Positions 18,953 through 26,282 of a stretch of DNA of 64,000 nt are shown one piece after another (the first letter of the stretch is position 1; each line of letters starts with the position of its first letter). The position numbers and the translations under genes were made by a program. Source of the DNA: Rhodobacter sp. CZR27 (lineage in GTDB: Bacteria > Pseudomonadota > Alphaproteobacteria > Rhodobacterales > Rhodobacteraceae); NCBI RefSeq assembly GCF_002407205.1, contig NZ_CP023548.1, forward strand, positions 768,501-832,500, read 5' to 3'. A model generated the notes under the pieces. The model was not told where the DNA came from. It made no database searches and saw only the letters and a list, made by a program, of their open reading frames with translations.

Positions 18953-20530
18953 ATGTCCAGCATCCTGACCAACAACGGCGCCATGGTCGCGCTGCAGACC
19001 CTCAGGTCGATCAACTCCAACATGGGAAAGGTCCAGAGCGAGATCTCGACCGGCAAGGCCGTCGGGTCCGCAAAAGACAACGCTGCCGTCTGGGCCATCT
19101 CGAAAGTCATGGAGTCCGACGTCAAGGGCTTCGAAGCTATCTCGAGCAGCCTTTCCCTGGGTGAAACAACCGTCTCGGTTGCAACGAAAGCGGCCGAAAC
19201 GGTCACGGACCTTCTCACGCAGATCAAGGGCAAGATTACGGCGGCCCAAGAGTCCAACGTCGACCGCGAGAAAATCCAGACGGATGTCGTGCAGCTGCGC
19301 GACCAGATCTCCGCCGTGGTCGGGGCTGCCCAGTTCAACGGCCTCAATCTCGTTGACAATTACACGACGAAGAGCGTGCTGGGCTCGCTCGACCGCTCGT
19401 CGACGGGCGTGAAGGCGACCAACATCGATGTGGCCAGCAACGATCTGACGTTGCGAACCGAGGTTTATGGAAACACCTCAGCCCGAACCGGCCAGGCAAC
19501 CGTGACCGCAATCGGCGCATTGGCCGCTCAGACGAACGCGGTCGCTGGGACGGACGTGACCATTACCGGGACCGCATCCGCCGATACCACCGCGTCCATG
19601 AACTTCACGATTGGTAACAATAGCTTCAGCGTCAGCGTTCTGGTGAACAATGGGGAAGCGGCAGCAGCCGTCGCGACAAAGTTCCAGACTGCCATTGCTC
19701 AGAATCAGGACCTCGTCGCTCTTGGCGTCAAAGCCACGGCGAACGCTGCCGCCGTCGAGATTCGCTTGACTGGCGAGGCTCGAGCTTTGGGCGCAGCCGT
19801 CTCCGGCAGCGGTGCGGGTCCCGGTATCACGGTTCCTGCAGCCACGGCGACCATTGCGTCCAGCGTGGCCACTGGAACGATCGGTACCGGCACGATTCAG
19901 GATGGCGACAGCTTCCGGATGACCTATGGCGGGAAGAACTTCGAATACGTCGCGCACGAAGGTTCCACGCGCGACGATGTTCTCGCAGGTCTTGCTAGCA
20001 AGATCAACGACGATACCGGGTTCTTTGCCCGCGTCAGCGCCAATGGGCAAAACGTCGAAGTCACCTCGACCGGAACTGCGGCCGTTGCGGCGGGCAGTGG
20101 TGCGCAACATTCCGGCGGGACAGCCGGTGGCGGTCTGGAAGATCTGATGAAGCTGAGTGTTTCGGATTTCTCCAGCCTGTACGGGGGTACCAACGGAACC
20201 ACCGCGTTCAACAACCTAACTGATGCCGAGAAAGAAGTCGTCATTCAGGACAGTCTGGACAAGTCCCTGGAAGACATCGAGTCGATGATCCAGTACGCTG
20301 TCGATAGCGCTGCGCAATTCGGCTCCGTTCAGGGCCGGATCAAGATCCAGTCGGATTTTGTCAGCGGGCTGACCGACTCTTTGAAAGCGGGCATCGGAAG
20401 TCTGGTCGACGCCGACATGGAAGCAACTTCGGCCAAGCTGCAGGCGCTGCAGGTCCAGCAGCAACTGGCCACCCAGTCGCTCTCGATCGCGAACCAGGCA
20501 CCGCAGAACCTTCTGTCGCTGTTCCGCTAA
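18953..20530 (+). CDS. fliC: Flagellin FliC
   Basis: A 525-residue flagellar filament protein. The start MSSILTNNGAMVALQTLRSIN and the end LSIANQAPQNLLSLFR are the conserved coiled-coil D0/D1 segments of alphaproteobacterial flagellin; the centre from about 150 to 420 is a variable, Thr/Ala/Gly-rich surface domain. No Cys is present, as is typical. The ATG at 18953 follows GAAAGGTGACAGCA; the longer frame to 18668 would place unrelated residues before the conserved start. Base use is visibly more AT-rich than in neighbouring genes. It heads an operon with flaF and flbT. Confidence 0.96.
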   Translation: MSSILTNNGAMVALQTLRSINSNMGKVQSEISTGKAVGSAKDNAAVWAISKVMESDVKGFEAISSSLSLGETTVSVATKAAETVTDLLTQIKGKITAAQESNVDREKIQTDVVQLRDQISAVVGAAQFNGLNLVDNYTTKSVLGSLDRSSTGVKATNIDVASNDLTLRTEVYGNTSARTGQATVTAIGALAAQTNAVAGTDVTITGTASADTTASMNFTIGNNSFSVSVLVNNGEAAAAVATKFQTAIAQNQDLVALGVKATANAAAVEIRLTGEARALGAAVSGSGAGPGITVPAATATIASSVATGTIGTGTIQDGDSFRMTYGGKNFEYVAHEGSTRDDVLAGLASKINDDTGFFARVSANGQNVEVTSTGTAAVAAGSGAQHSGGTAGGGLEDLMKLSVSDFSSLYGGTNGTTAFNNLTDAEKEVVIQDSLDKSLEDIESMIQYAVDSAAQFGSVQGRIKIQSDFVSGLTDSLKAGIGSLVDADMEATSAKLQALQVQQQLATQSLSIANQAPQNLLSLFR

Positions 20531-20537
20531 GTCCTGC

Positions 20538-20562
20538 GGGCCGGAGCAAAACGCTCCGGCCC
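20538..20562 (+). terminator. Strong hairpin after fliC
   Basis: GGGCCGGAGC, a 5-base AAAAC loop and GCTCCGGCCC form a perfect 10-bp stem eight bases after the fliC stop. There is no T-run after it, so it is more likely a partial terminator or mRNA-stabilising hairpin that leaves abundant fliC message while allowing some readthrough into flaF. That role is inference. Confidence 0.55.
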
Positions 20563-20604
20563 TCCCGGTAGGGCAAGATGCTCCCAGACATGGAAGGACA
20601 GAAC

Positions 20605-20982
20605 GTGAATGCTTCCACGATGGCCCGGAACGCCTACGGCGCGGGTCAGGGTTCGGCGCGCACGCCGCGATCCACCGAATACGCGCTGCTGGCGAAGGTC
20701 ACCGCCCGGCTGAAGGAGGCGGACAAGCGCGATCCGCTCGCCTTCCCCGCCCTCGCGCAGGCGATCGAGCAGAACCGCAAGCTCTGGCTCCGGTTCGCGA
20801 TGGACGTGGCCCATCCCGACAACGGCCTGCCGCGCGACCTCCGCGCGCGGATCTTCTATCTCTACGAGATCGTCCAGCAGCACTCGGGCAAGGTGCTTGC
20901 ACGCACGGCCGACACCGAGCTGCTGATCGACATCAACACCGCGGTGATGCGCGGCCTAGCCGGGCAGAGGGGCGGATCATGA
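20605..20982 (+). CDS. flaF: Flagellar biosynthesis regulator FlaF
   Basis: A 125-residue FlaF-family protein; in Caulobacter FlaF is needed for flagellin synthesis and acts opposite to FlbT. Family features are the AYG start region, STEYALLAKVTARL, and a C-terminal helical segment (ARIFYLYEIVQQHSGKV, then DINTAVMRGL). The GTG at 20605 is preferred because GGAAGGA lies six to seven bases upstream and the family begins at MNA-; ATGs at 20578 and 20590 are alternatives. The stop overlaps the flbT start. Confidence 0.88.
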   Translation: MNASTMARNAYGAGQGSARTPRSTEYALLAKVTARLKEADKRDPLAFPALAQAIEQNRKLWLRFAMDVAHPDNGLPRDLRARIFYLYEIVQQHSGKVLARTADTELLIDINTAVMRGLAGQRGGS

Positions 20983-21386
20983 GCGGCCTCGTCCTGAGAC
21001 TGGGGCCGGGCGAGCGGGTGATGATCAACGGCGCGGTGATCGAGAACGGCGACCGCCGCTCGCGCATCACCATCGTGACGCCGAACTCTGTCATCCTGCG
21101 CCAGCGCGACGCCATCCGCCCCGAAGAGGCCAACACCCCGGTGCGGCGGCTCTGCTACATGGCCCAGCTGGTCCTGTCGGGCGACGCGACGTTCGAGGAC
21201 ATGAAGCCGCAACTGCTGCGCGGGATCGAACAGCTCAGTCAGGTCCTGAGGGATCCGGACAGCCGGGCGCAACTGGGCCTGGCAACGGCTGCGGTGCTCG
21301 AGGGCCAGCACTACCAGATCCTGAAGGCGCTCCGCAGCCTGTTGCCACGCGAGGCGCGGTTGCTGGCCGCGGCGGGCGGGCACTGA
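20979..21386 (+). CDS. flbT: Flagellin mRNA regulator FlbT
   Basis: A 135-residue FlbT-family protein. In Caulobacter FlbT binds the 5' leader of flagellin mRNA and limits its translation until the hook is finished. Typical features are LRLGPGERVMINGAVIENGDRRSRI at the start and TPVRRLCYMAQLVL in the middle. The ATG overlaps the flaF stop (ATGA), and its own stop overlaps the next gene, so all three are coupled to flagellin production. Confidence 0.93.
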   Translation: MSGLVLRLGPGERVMINGAVIENGDRRSRITIVTPNSVILRQRDAIRPEEANTPVRRLCYMAQLVLSGDATFEDMKPQLLRGIEQLSQVLRDPDSRAQLGLATAAVLEGQHYQILKALRSLLPREARLLAAAGGH

Positions 21387-22174
21387 TGGGCTTCCAGCCG
21401 ATTCTTCCCATGTCGGGATATGTCGGCTGGCGCTTCCTCGAACGGACCATCGAGCGCCAGCAAGAAACCCATGACAAGTCTCCGCAGATCCGGCAGGATC
21501 TGGACTACTTCGCGGCAAAGATCGGAAACGTCCGGACGGCCGAGGATCTCGTCTCGGACTACCGGTTGCTCAAGGTGGCGCTCGGAGCCTTCGGCCTCGA
21601 GGAGGCCATCGACGGCAAGGCCCTGATCCGCAAGGTTCTGACCGACGGGTCGAGCAGCAAGGATGCGCTTGCCAATAGGCTGTCGGACAAGCGCTGGCTC
21701 GCGCTCGCCAAGGCCTTCGGCTTCGATTCGGCGGAGGGGGCGCAGACCACGGCCGCCGGATTCGCCGACCGGCTGTCCGCGCAATACCGCACGCGCAGCT
21801 TCGAAACTGCCATCGGCGAACTCGACGGGAACATGGGCCTCGCTCTCGGCTTCGACCGGGAGGTGACGGCGCTCGCTGCCCAGAATTCGAGCGATGTGGC
21901 CAAGTGGTACGGCATCCTGGGCTCCACCTCGATGCGGGCGGTGTTCGACGGTGCGTTCGGCCTGCCGAAGAGCTTCGCCTCCCTCGACCTCGACCGGCAG
22001 CTGGAAGTCTACAGGGAAAAGTCCGAGGCCATGTTCGGTGACAGCTCGCCCTCGCAGTTCGCCGATCCCGACGTCCGCGACAAGCTGATCAAGACCTTCC
22101 TGATCCGCGCAGAGACGGAGGCTTCCGGCGGCTACAGTCCCGGCCGGATCGCCCTGACCCTGCTCCAGGGATGA
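21386..22174 (+). CDS. DUF1217 flagellar protein
   Basis: A 262-residue DUF1217-family protein, found in flagellar gene sets of Rhodobacterales and Rhizobiales; its molecular role is not established. Visible is a soluble, mostly helical protein beginning MGFQPILPMSGYVGWRFLERT, with DYFAAKIGNVRTAEDLVSDYRLLKVAL as the recognisable repeat-like motif, which recurs in weaker form later. It starts at the flbT stop. The IS66 element lies 15 bases beyond its stop and does not disrupt it. Confidence 0.8.
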   Translation: MGFQPILPMSGYVGWRFLERTIERQQETHDKSPQIRQDLDYFAAKIGNVRTAEDLVSDYRLLKVALGAFGLEEAIDGKALIRKVLTDGSSSKDALANRLSDKRWLALAKAFGFDSAEGAQTTAAGFADRLSAQYRTRSFETAIGELDGNMGLALGFDREVTALAAQNSSDVAKWYGILGSTSMRAVFDGAFGLPKSFASLDLDRQLEVYREKSEAMFGDSSPSQFADPDVRDKLIKTFLIRAETEASGGYSPGRIALTLLQG

Positions 22175-22189
22175 TGCGCCTGTCTCGTG

Positions 22190-22197
22190 GTCCAGTC
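22190..22197. repeat. Left copy of 8-bp target-site duplication
   Basis: GTCCAGTC directly abuts the left terminal inverted repeat of the IS66 element and is identical to the eight bases abutting the right end. Eight base pairs is the duplication length expected of the IS66 family. Confidence 0.93.
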
Positions 22198-22222
22198 GTA
22201 AGCGCCTCGCCGATACCCTACG
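22198..22222. repeat. IS66 left terminal inverted repeat
   Basis: It reads inward GTAAGCGCCTCGCCGATACC and lies at the tnpC end. It matches the inverted right end at 18 of the first 22 positions, and the GTAAG tip is typical of IS66 elements. Confidence 0.9.
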
Positions 22223-22931
22223 CGGCTTGGCTTGACGTCTTCGGGAAGTGCCACAGCATCAGGTCTTCGATCCGGCTTGCCGGGTGACCGTCGAGGATCG
22301 CGCGCAGGGTTTCGGCGATATAGCTCACCGGGTTCACGTCGCTCATCTTGCAGGTGGCCACGCGCGAGGCGAGCATTGCCCGGTTCTCGGCGCCGACCTC
22401 GTGACCGGCGAACAACGCACTCTTCCGCGTGAGGCCCCCCTGCGGATCTGGTTCTTGACCGGGTTGGTGTCCATCTCCAGCCGTCCGTCGTCGAGGAACC
22501 GGACCAGGCCCGGCCAGACGCCGAGGGTGTAGTGGATGTCCTCCGCCAGCTTTGAGGACCGTGGGATGCGGGAGAGCTGCGCCTCGAGCCAGGGACGGAA
22601 CGCAATGCCGATCGGTGCCGACAATTCCTGGCGGGTGGCCCGCCGGATCTCGGGCGCCTGGCCGCGGACGGAGGCCTCGATCGCGTAGAGCTGGGCGATC
22701 TGGCGCAGGGCTTCCGCGACGATGGGGGAGCCGTCGCTCTGCAGCCGCTTCACGAAGCGGCGGCGGACATGGGTCCAGCAATGGACGAGAAGCCAGGAGC
22801 CCTCGGGACGAACGGCTTCCGTCAGCTTCCCATAGGCCTCGAAGCCGTCGCACTGCAGGAAACTGCCCGCGATAGCCCTCGAGGAACCGCAGGGCGTGAA
22901 CGGCACCGCGACCGGGCGCATGGTGGAGTGA

Positions 22932-22964
22932 GGGCACGACTGCCATCGGTCGGAAGGAGTGCCC
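22932..22964. repeat. Palindromic insert, core family 1, copy 1
   Basis: Arms GGGCAC and GTGCCC enclose a centre containing GCCATCGGTCGGA. It interrupts tnpC between the PPIIV and APGRGAVHALRF segments, where an intact IS66 transposase would have only about three residues. It shares its core with the copies at 23284, 23540 and 23753. Confidence 0.7.
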
Positions 22965-23283
22965 GAACGATGATGGGCGGCCCGGCCGCGCCATGACCAC
23001 GGTCGTCGGACACGATGGCCCAGAAGAAGCCGGTCCTGGTCCTTCGTCGGCCGGGATCGAGCACCGGCGCCGTCGTTTCATCCATGAACAGGCGGTCGGC
23101 GGCCTTCAGATGCCAGCGCAGGTGCTCGTCGATCGGCCGGAGGTGGAAGCAGGCGCGGCCGACCCGGTTGCCCAGGGTCGCGCGATCCAGGTTGATGCCT
23201 TGGCGGGTATGGATCTCGGCCTGCCGGTAGAATGGCAGGCGGTCGCCGAACTTCGCGACGATGACCTGAGCGATCAGCGGTGA

Positions 23284-23317
23284 GCCATTGATGCGCCATC
23301 GGTCCGAGCACAATGGC
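23284..23317. repeat. Palindromic insert, core family 1, copy 2
   Basis: Arms GCCATTG and CAATGGC flank the core GCGCCATCGGTCCGAGC (23293-23309). The insert splits tnpC between GDLPT and LIAQVIVAKFGDRLP and causes a frame change. In inverse orientation it aligns closely with copy 3 at 23540. Confidence 0.75.
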
Positions 23318-23460
23318 GAACGTCGGCAGGTCGCCGGGCACGACATGTTCCGGCGCATGCGCCTGAACCACCGCGCCCGAGCAGCGCCGGCAGGCGTAGC
23401 GCGGCCGCCGCGTCACCAGCACCCGCAGTTGTGCCGGCACCAGATCGAGCCGTTCGGAGC

Positions 23461-23504
23461 CTCGTCGGGGAAACGGTCCACTGGACCGTTTCCTGATCCT
23501 CCTC
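23461..23504. repeat. Palindromic insert, core family 2, copy 1
   Basis: A 44-base unit with left end CTCGTCGGG, centre TCCACTGGA and right end CTGATCCTCCTC. The arms GGAAACGGTCCA and TGGACCGTTTCC form a perfect 12-bp inverted repeat around one base. It interrupts tnpC between MAKIGE and RLDLVPAQLRVL. Ends and centre are identical to those of the copy in tnpB at 24138, while the arms differ. Confidence 0.85.
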
Positions 23505-23539
23505 CACCTCCCCGATCTTCGCCATCTTCCCGCAGCCGC

Positions 23540-23581
23540 GTCGCCATTGTCGCTCGGACCAATGGCGCTTCCAATGGCGAC
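23540..23581. repeat. Palindromic insert, core family 1, copy 3
   Basis: Perfect 10-bp arms GTCGCCATTG and CAATGGCGAC enclose GCTCGGACCAATGGCGC, the inverse of the family-1 core with one change. It interrupts tnpC at the Cys-rich zinc-ribbon segment after EPPSTL. Confidence 0.8.
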
Positions 23582-23752
23582 CAGAGCGTGCTGGGCGGCT
23601 CGATCACCCGTTCGATCCGCGGGAGGTGCGCTGGCAGATGCCCGCGGTTGCGCCTCGCCGGGCGCTCCGCGTTCGTGCCCGACCCCTTCAGGGTGCGTCG
23701 AGCCTTCTCCTGCGCGGCCTCCAGGATGCCCTGGGCGATCTCACTCGCCGTC

Positions 23753-23819
23753 GCCGGTGGGGCTCAGTCCAATGGCGCCTCCACCGGCAACTCCTCGGAC
23801 CGATGGCGGACAATGGCTC
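23753..23819. repeat. Composite palindromic insert, core family 1, copy 4
   Basis: It contains 8-bp arms GCCGGTGG (23753-23760) and CCACCGGC (23781-23788) around CCAATGGCGCC, followed by CTCGGACCGATGGCG and ACAATGGC. It may be two overlapping inserts. It separates NLPLEE from EIAQGILEAAQEKAR in tnpC and introduces stop codons. Confidence 0.6.
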
Positions 23820-24137
23820 GTTCTTCCAGCGGCAGGTTGAACTGCTCCGGATCGAGCTTCTCGGTCGCAGGTCCAAAGGGCTCGCGGCGCAGCTCGCCGA
23901 TGATGCTCTCCAGCCGCCGCTGCGCCTCCACCGCATCCGCCAGCGCCGCCTCGGTCTGGGCGAGGCGGGCCTTCAGAAGCGTGTTCTCGGCAGTAAGCGC
24001 GTGATCATTCATACATAATATCAAGCACATGGCGGCCTTCCGCACCACGCCGGATGCCCGCCACGAGTCCTTCCGTCGCAGCTATCCTGCCACCTGCGGG
24101 CGCCGCTCGGCATCGGGCCGGACCATCCGCAAGTCCA

Positions 24138-24181
24138 CTCGTCGGGCGGTCCTTCCACTGGAAGGCCCGCTGATCCTCCTC
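24138..24181. repeat. Palindromic insert, core family 2, copy 2
   Basis: A 44-base unit with the same ends (CTCGTCGGG and CTGATCCTCCTC) and centre (TCCACTGGA) as the unit at 23461, at identical internal spacing. The arms are different but again self-complementary: CGGTCCT pairs with AGGCCCG at 6 of 7 positions. It lies in the 3' part of tnpB. Confidence 0.85.
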
Positions 24182-24263
24182 ATCTCGAACAGGGCCGAGA
24201 CCTGCGCCGGCGACAGCTTCATCACCCCGTCGCGCACCCCCAGCGCTTCACGCGTTCATTCCT

Positions 24264-24288
24264 TCGATCCGTCCACCGGACGGATCGA
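24264..24288. repeat. Palindromic insert in tnpB, possibly family 2
   Basis: Perfect 11-bp arms TCGATCCGTCC and GGACGGATCGA flank ACC, so the centre TCCACCGGA is one base from the family-2 centre TCCACTGGA. The outer ends do not match family 2. It interrupts tnpB after GGKFLW. Confidence 0.7.
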
Positions 24289-24540
24289 TCCCTTCGGGAC
24301 CGGTCTTCACCCAGAGGAACTTTCCGCCTTCCAGCCGCTTGTGGACCAGCACCAGCCCGGTCCGGTCCCAGACAAGCACCTTGATCCGGTCGGCGCGCTT
24401 CGAGCGGAACACGAAAGCCGCTCCGCAGAACGGGTCGAGTCCCAGGATCTCCTGCACCGCGAGCGCCAGCCCGTCCATGCCCTTGCGGAAATCCATCGGC
24501 CGCGTCGCCACGAACACCCGCAGTTACCCGTTCGGCGCAA

Positions 24541-24963
24541 TCATCGCGCCGCCATGCGGGCCGCCCGGATCACCCGGACCAGATGGGCTTCGTCGATGTG
24601 CTGGCTTGCGCGGATCGTGATGCCATCCACGACGAGTGCGACAACGCCCCCCTCCGACATGGCCGCTGGGGCCAAGCGCGCGACGTCCGGATCGACCACG
24701 ACCGCCGCGAAGACAGATCGCGGCCCCACCTCGGCCGGAAGCGCCAGCAGCCCCTTGGCCAGACGTCGGCGCCAGTCGTAGATCTGCCACCGCGTCGTCC
24801 CGTATCGCCGTGCAACATCGGCGACATGAACGCCGGGGCGGTAACTCTCGGAGGCGATCCGGGCCTTCTCCTCATCGCTCCAGCGCCGCCGACCCGACGA
24901 ACCCTCGACCACCTCGAGCCGCCCCGCAAATCCAACCGGCGAGCCGTCCATTTTGACGTCCAC
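24541..24963 (-). CDS. tnpA: IS66 accessory protein TnpA
   Basis: A 140-residue protein with a helix-turn-helix of the transposase-8 type (RRWSDEEKARIASESYRPG, then VADVARRYGTTRWQIYDWRRRL) and the C-terminal segment VVDGITIRASQHIDEAHLVRVIRAAR characteristic of IS66 TnpA. It appears intact, unlike the other two genes. It is the first gene of the element and its stop overlaps the tnpB start. Confidence 0.9.
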   Translation of the reverse strand: MDVKMDGSPVGFAGRLEVVEGSSGRRRWSDEEKARIASESYRPGVHVADVARRYGTTRWQIYDWRRRLAKGLLALPAEVGPRSVFAAVVVDPDVARLAPAAMSEGGVVALVVDGITIRASQHIDEAHLVRVIRAARMAAR

Positions 24964-25009
24964 TCCCGTGAAAACACCCGATCATTTGCACGTTCGGATG
25001 TTCGCCGGC

Positions 25010-25034
25010 AGGAGGGGATCGGCTGGGCCCTTAC
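25010..25034. repeat. IS66 right terminal inverted repeat
   Basis: Read inward from the right end it is GTAAGGGCCCAGCCGATCCC, pairing with the left end at 18 of 22 positions. It lies about 46 bases upstream of tnpA. Confidence 0.9.
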
Positions 25035-25042
25035 GTCCAGTC
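25035..25042. repeat. Right copy of 8-bp target-site duplication
   Basis: GTCCAGTC immediately follows the right inverted repeat and is identical to 22190-22197. Confidence 0.93.
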
Positions 25043-25336
25043 CGCGCGGCACCTCCAATCGCTGGTGTGAGACGCCGCGCGCGCCATATCTGGCGCGTGA
25101 TGCGGCCGCGTACCACCTGTTGTCGGCAAGGATCGGGCTGAGGAGGCTGAAGCCGATACCAGGCTTGGGCGGATCTGCCAACCGGGATGCCGGAGGCCGA
25201 TACTCACAAGCTGCGCGGCCTTGGGTTCAGCTTTCCCCAGCGGCGCAGGAACTGGCCTCGGGTGCCGCGTGTCGGGGAGGTGCTGATGGAAGCCCTAGCA
25301 CTTTTCGGCAAGTCATCGCGCACTGGCTTGATAATC
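25043..25336. other. Non-coding stretch between IS66 and tRNA-Ala
   Basis: About 290 bases in which no recognisable gene is seen. Removing the IS joins this stretch to the 15 bases after the DUF1217 gene and gives a short frame from the ATG at 22174, but the resulting peptide (Arg-rich, about 40 residues) resembles nothing known and is not called. Confidence 0.5.
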
Positions 25337-25412
<76 letters not shown>

Positions 25413-25481
25413 AACGAGGCGCTATCTCGCCCAAGGAGCGGGGGATGTCAAGGGCAGTTCCGCAGGAATCTGCCCGCCCCT

Positions 25482-26147
25482 TCAGCGTCCCGCCACATCG
25501 TCAAAGCGATAGCGGAAGCGACCGATGTCCTCGGCGCAGAGCCGCCCGAGCAGGTCGGCATCCGCATCGTTGTAGTAGCCGCGCCAGTCGATCAGCCGTG
25601 TCGATTCGTTGGTGCGGGGCAGGGGGGACAGGCGGAAGCCAAGATGGGCCTCGAACGGCGCGAGATCGGCCTCGAGATGCTCAAGCCGGGCATAGAGGCT
25701 CGACCGTTCCACCCCGTGCCGGTCCCGCATGTAGGCAGAGGCCGGCCAGAGGCGAAAGGCCGTCCGGGTCTGGGGATGGTTCAGAAAGCCTGAGAAATCG
25801 TGGGATTTCGCAAGTCCGACGGCGGGATGGGCGAAGCTCTGGCCGCGCAGCCAATGGTAGTAGCTCAGGGCCCGGTCCCAGGGGTTGCGCACGATCGCCA
25901 GCGTGAAGAAGCCTGCGATCTCCTCGTCGCTCACCAGCCCCGCGACATCAGCGAGCGTCGAGTGCTTCCACATCCGCCCCTGCGCCTTCACGCCGCGCAA
26001 GCGGGCCCGGCGCGCCCGGGCCTTCGGCGTGTCTCCCAGCAGCAGGTCGTCCTTCAGGGCCCGCTTCTCGAGCGCGAGCGACAGGGCCGTGCCGCCCGTC
26101 TTGGGGATGTGGACGAAGATGAACCGCCGCCCGCGCGAGATGATCAT
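25482..26147 (-). CDS. Sulfotransferase family protein
   Basis: A 221-residue protein with the 5'-PAPS loop of sulfotransferase family 2 at the start ([12 protein letters not shown], residues about 10-21) and the 3'-phosphate motif [17 protein letters not shown] near residue 100. It most likely transfers sulfate to a surface carbohydrate, but the substrate is unknown and no polysaccharide genes are nearby. The ATG at 26147 is chosen because the conserved P-loop strand follows directly; the frame to 26231 adds a Pro/Arg-rich segment unlike the family. Confidence 0.8.
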   Translation of the reverse strand: MIISRGRRFIFVHIPKTGGTALSLALEKRALKDDLLLGDTPKARARRARLRGVKAQGRMWKHSTLADVAGLVSDEEIAGFFTLAIVRNPWDRALSYYHWLRGQSFAHPAVGLAKSHDFSGFLNHPQTRTAFRLWPASAYMRDRHGVERSSLYARLEHLEADLAPFEAHLGFRLSPLPRTNESTRLIDWRGYYNDADADLLGRLCAEDIGRFRYRFDDVAGR

Positions 26148-26282
26148 GCCGCGTCGCCCCGGATCCCGTGCCGGCAGTGGAGCCGGGCGCCAAGGCCGTC
26201 CGCGGGGGCTCGATGCCCCCAAGGACGGCACCCTCCCCGCGGGCTGACGTTCTGCCGGGATCGGGGCGCGCCTTGCATCGAC

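Larger units (their letters stand above)
22218..24012 (-). pseudogene. tnpC: IS66 transposase tnpC, disrupted
   Basis: This is the main IS66 transposase broken into several frames. Recognisable pieces in order: the N-terminal helix (MNDHALTAENTLLKARL, then PFGPATEKLDPEQFNLPLEE), the linker and zinc-ribbon region (GHLPAHLPRIERVIEPPSTL), PAQLRVLVTRRPRYACRRC, the DDE core (RLFMDETTAPVLDPGR, FLQCDGFEAYGKL, LVHCWTHVRRRF) and a C-terminal piece ending SRIEDLMLWHFPKTSSQAA. Frame is lost at four or more short palindromic insertions, at an extra T before the FLQCDG segment, and near DTNPVKNQIR. A functional protein is not expected. Confidence 0.92.
24082..24544 (-). pseudogene. tnpB: IS66 accessory protein tnpB, disrupted
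   Basis: The TnpB reading frame (IS66 Orf2) starts at the tnpA stop (ATGA overlap) with MIAPNG but meets an in-frame TAA at codon 7. The rest continues VFVATRPMDFRKGMDGLA and VLVWDRTGLVLVHKRLEGG. Its end is then interrupted by a palindrome at 24264-24288 and a 44-base unit at 24138-24181, with the expected end (VMKLSPAQVSALFE) recoverable only in another frame. Confidence 0.88.
22198..25034 (-). mobile_element. IS66-family insertion sequence, degenerate
   Basis: A 2837-bp element with the three-gene IS66 layout tnpA-tnpB-tnpC, read on the minus strand. Both ends begin GTAAG and share 18 of the first 22 bases as inverted repeats, and a perfect 8-bp duplication flanks the element. tnpA appears intact; tnpB has an in-frame stop; tnpC has frameshifts. 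At least seven short palindromes interrupt tnpB and tnpC. Intact duplications imply that this insertion happened once and was not rearranged; the element may have been moved by a transposase supplied in trans. It sits between the flagellar operon and tRNA-Ala. Confidence 0.95.

Noticed and set aside
22171-25141. A short gene interrupted by the IS66 insertion
   Set aside because: Joining the flanks gives only a 40-residue Arg-rich peptide with no recognisable similarity; the IS appears to lie in non-coding sequence.
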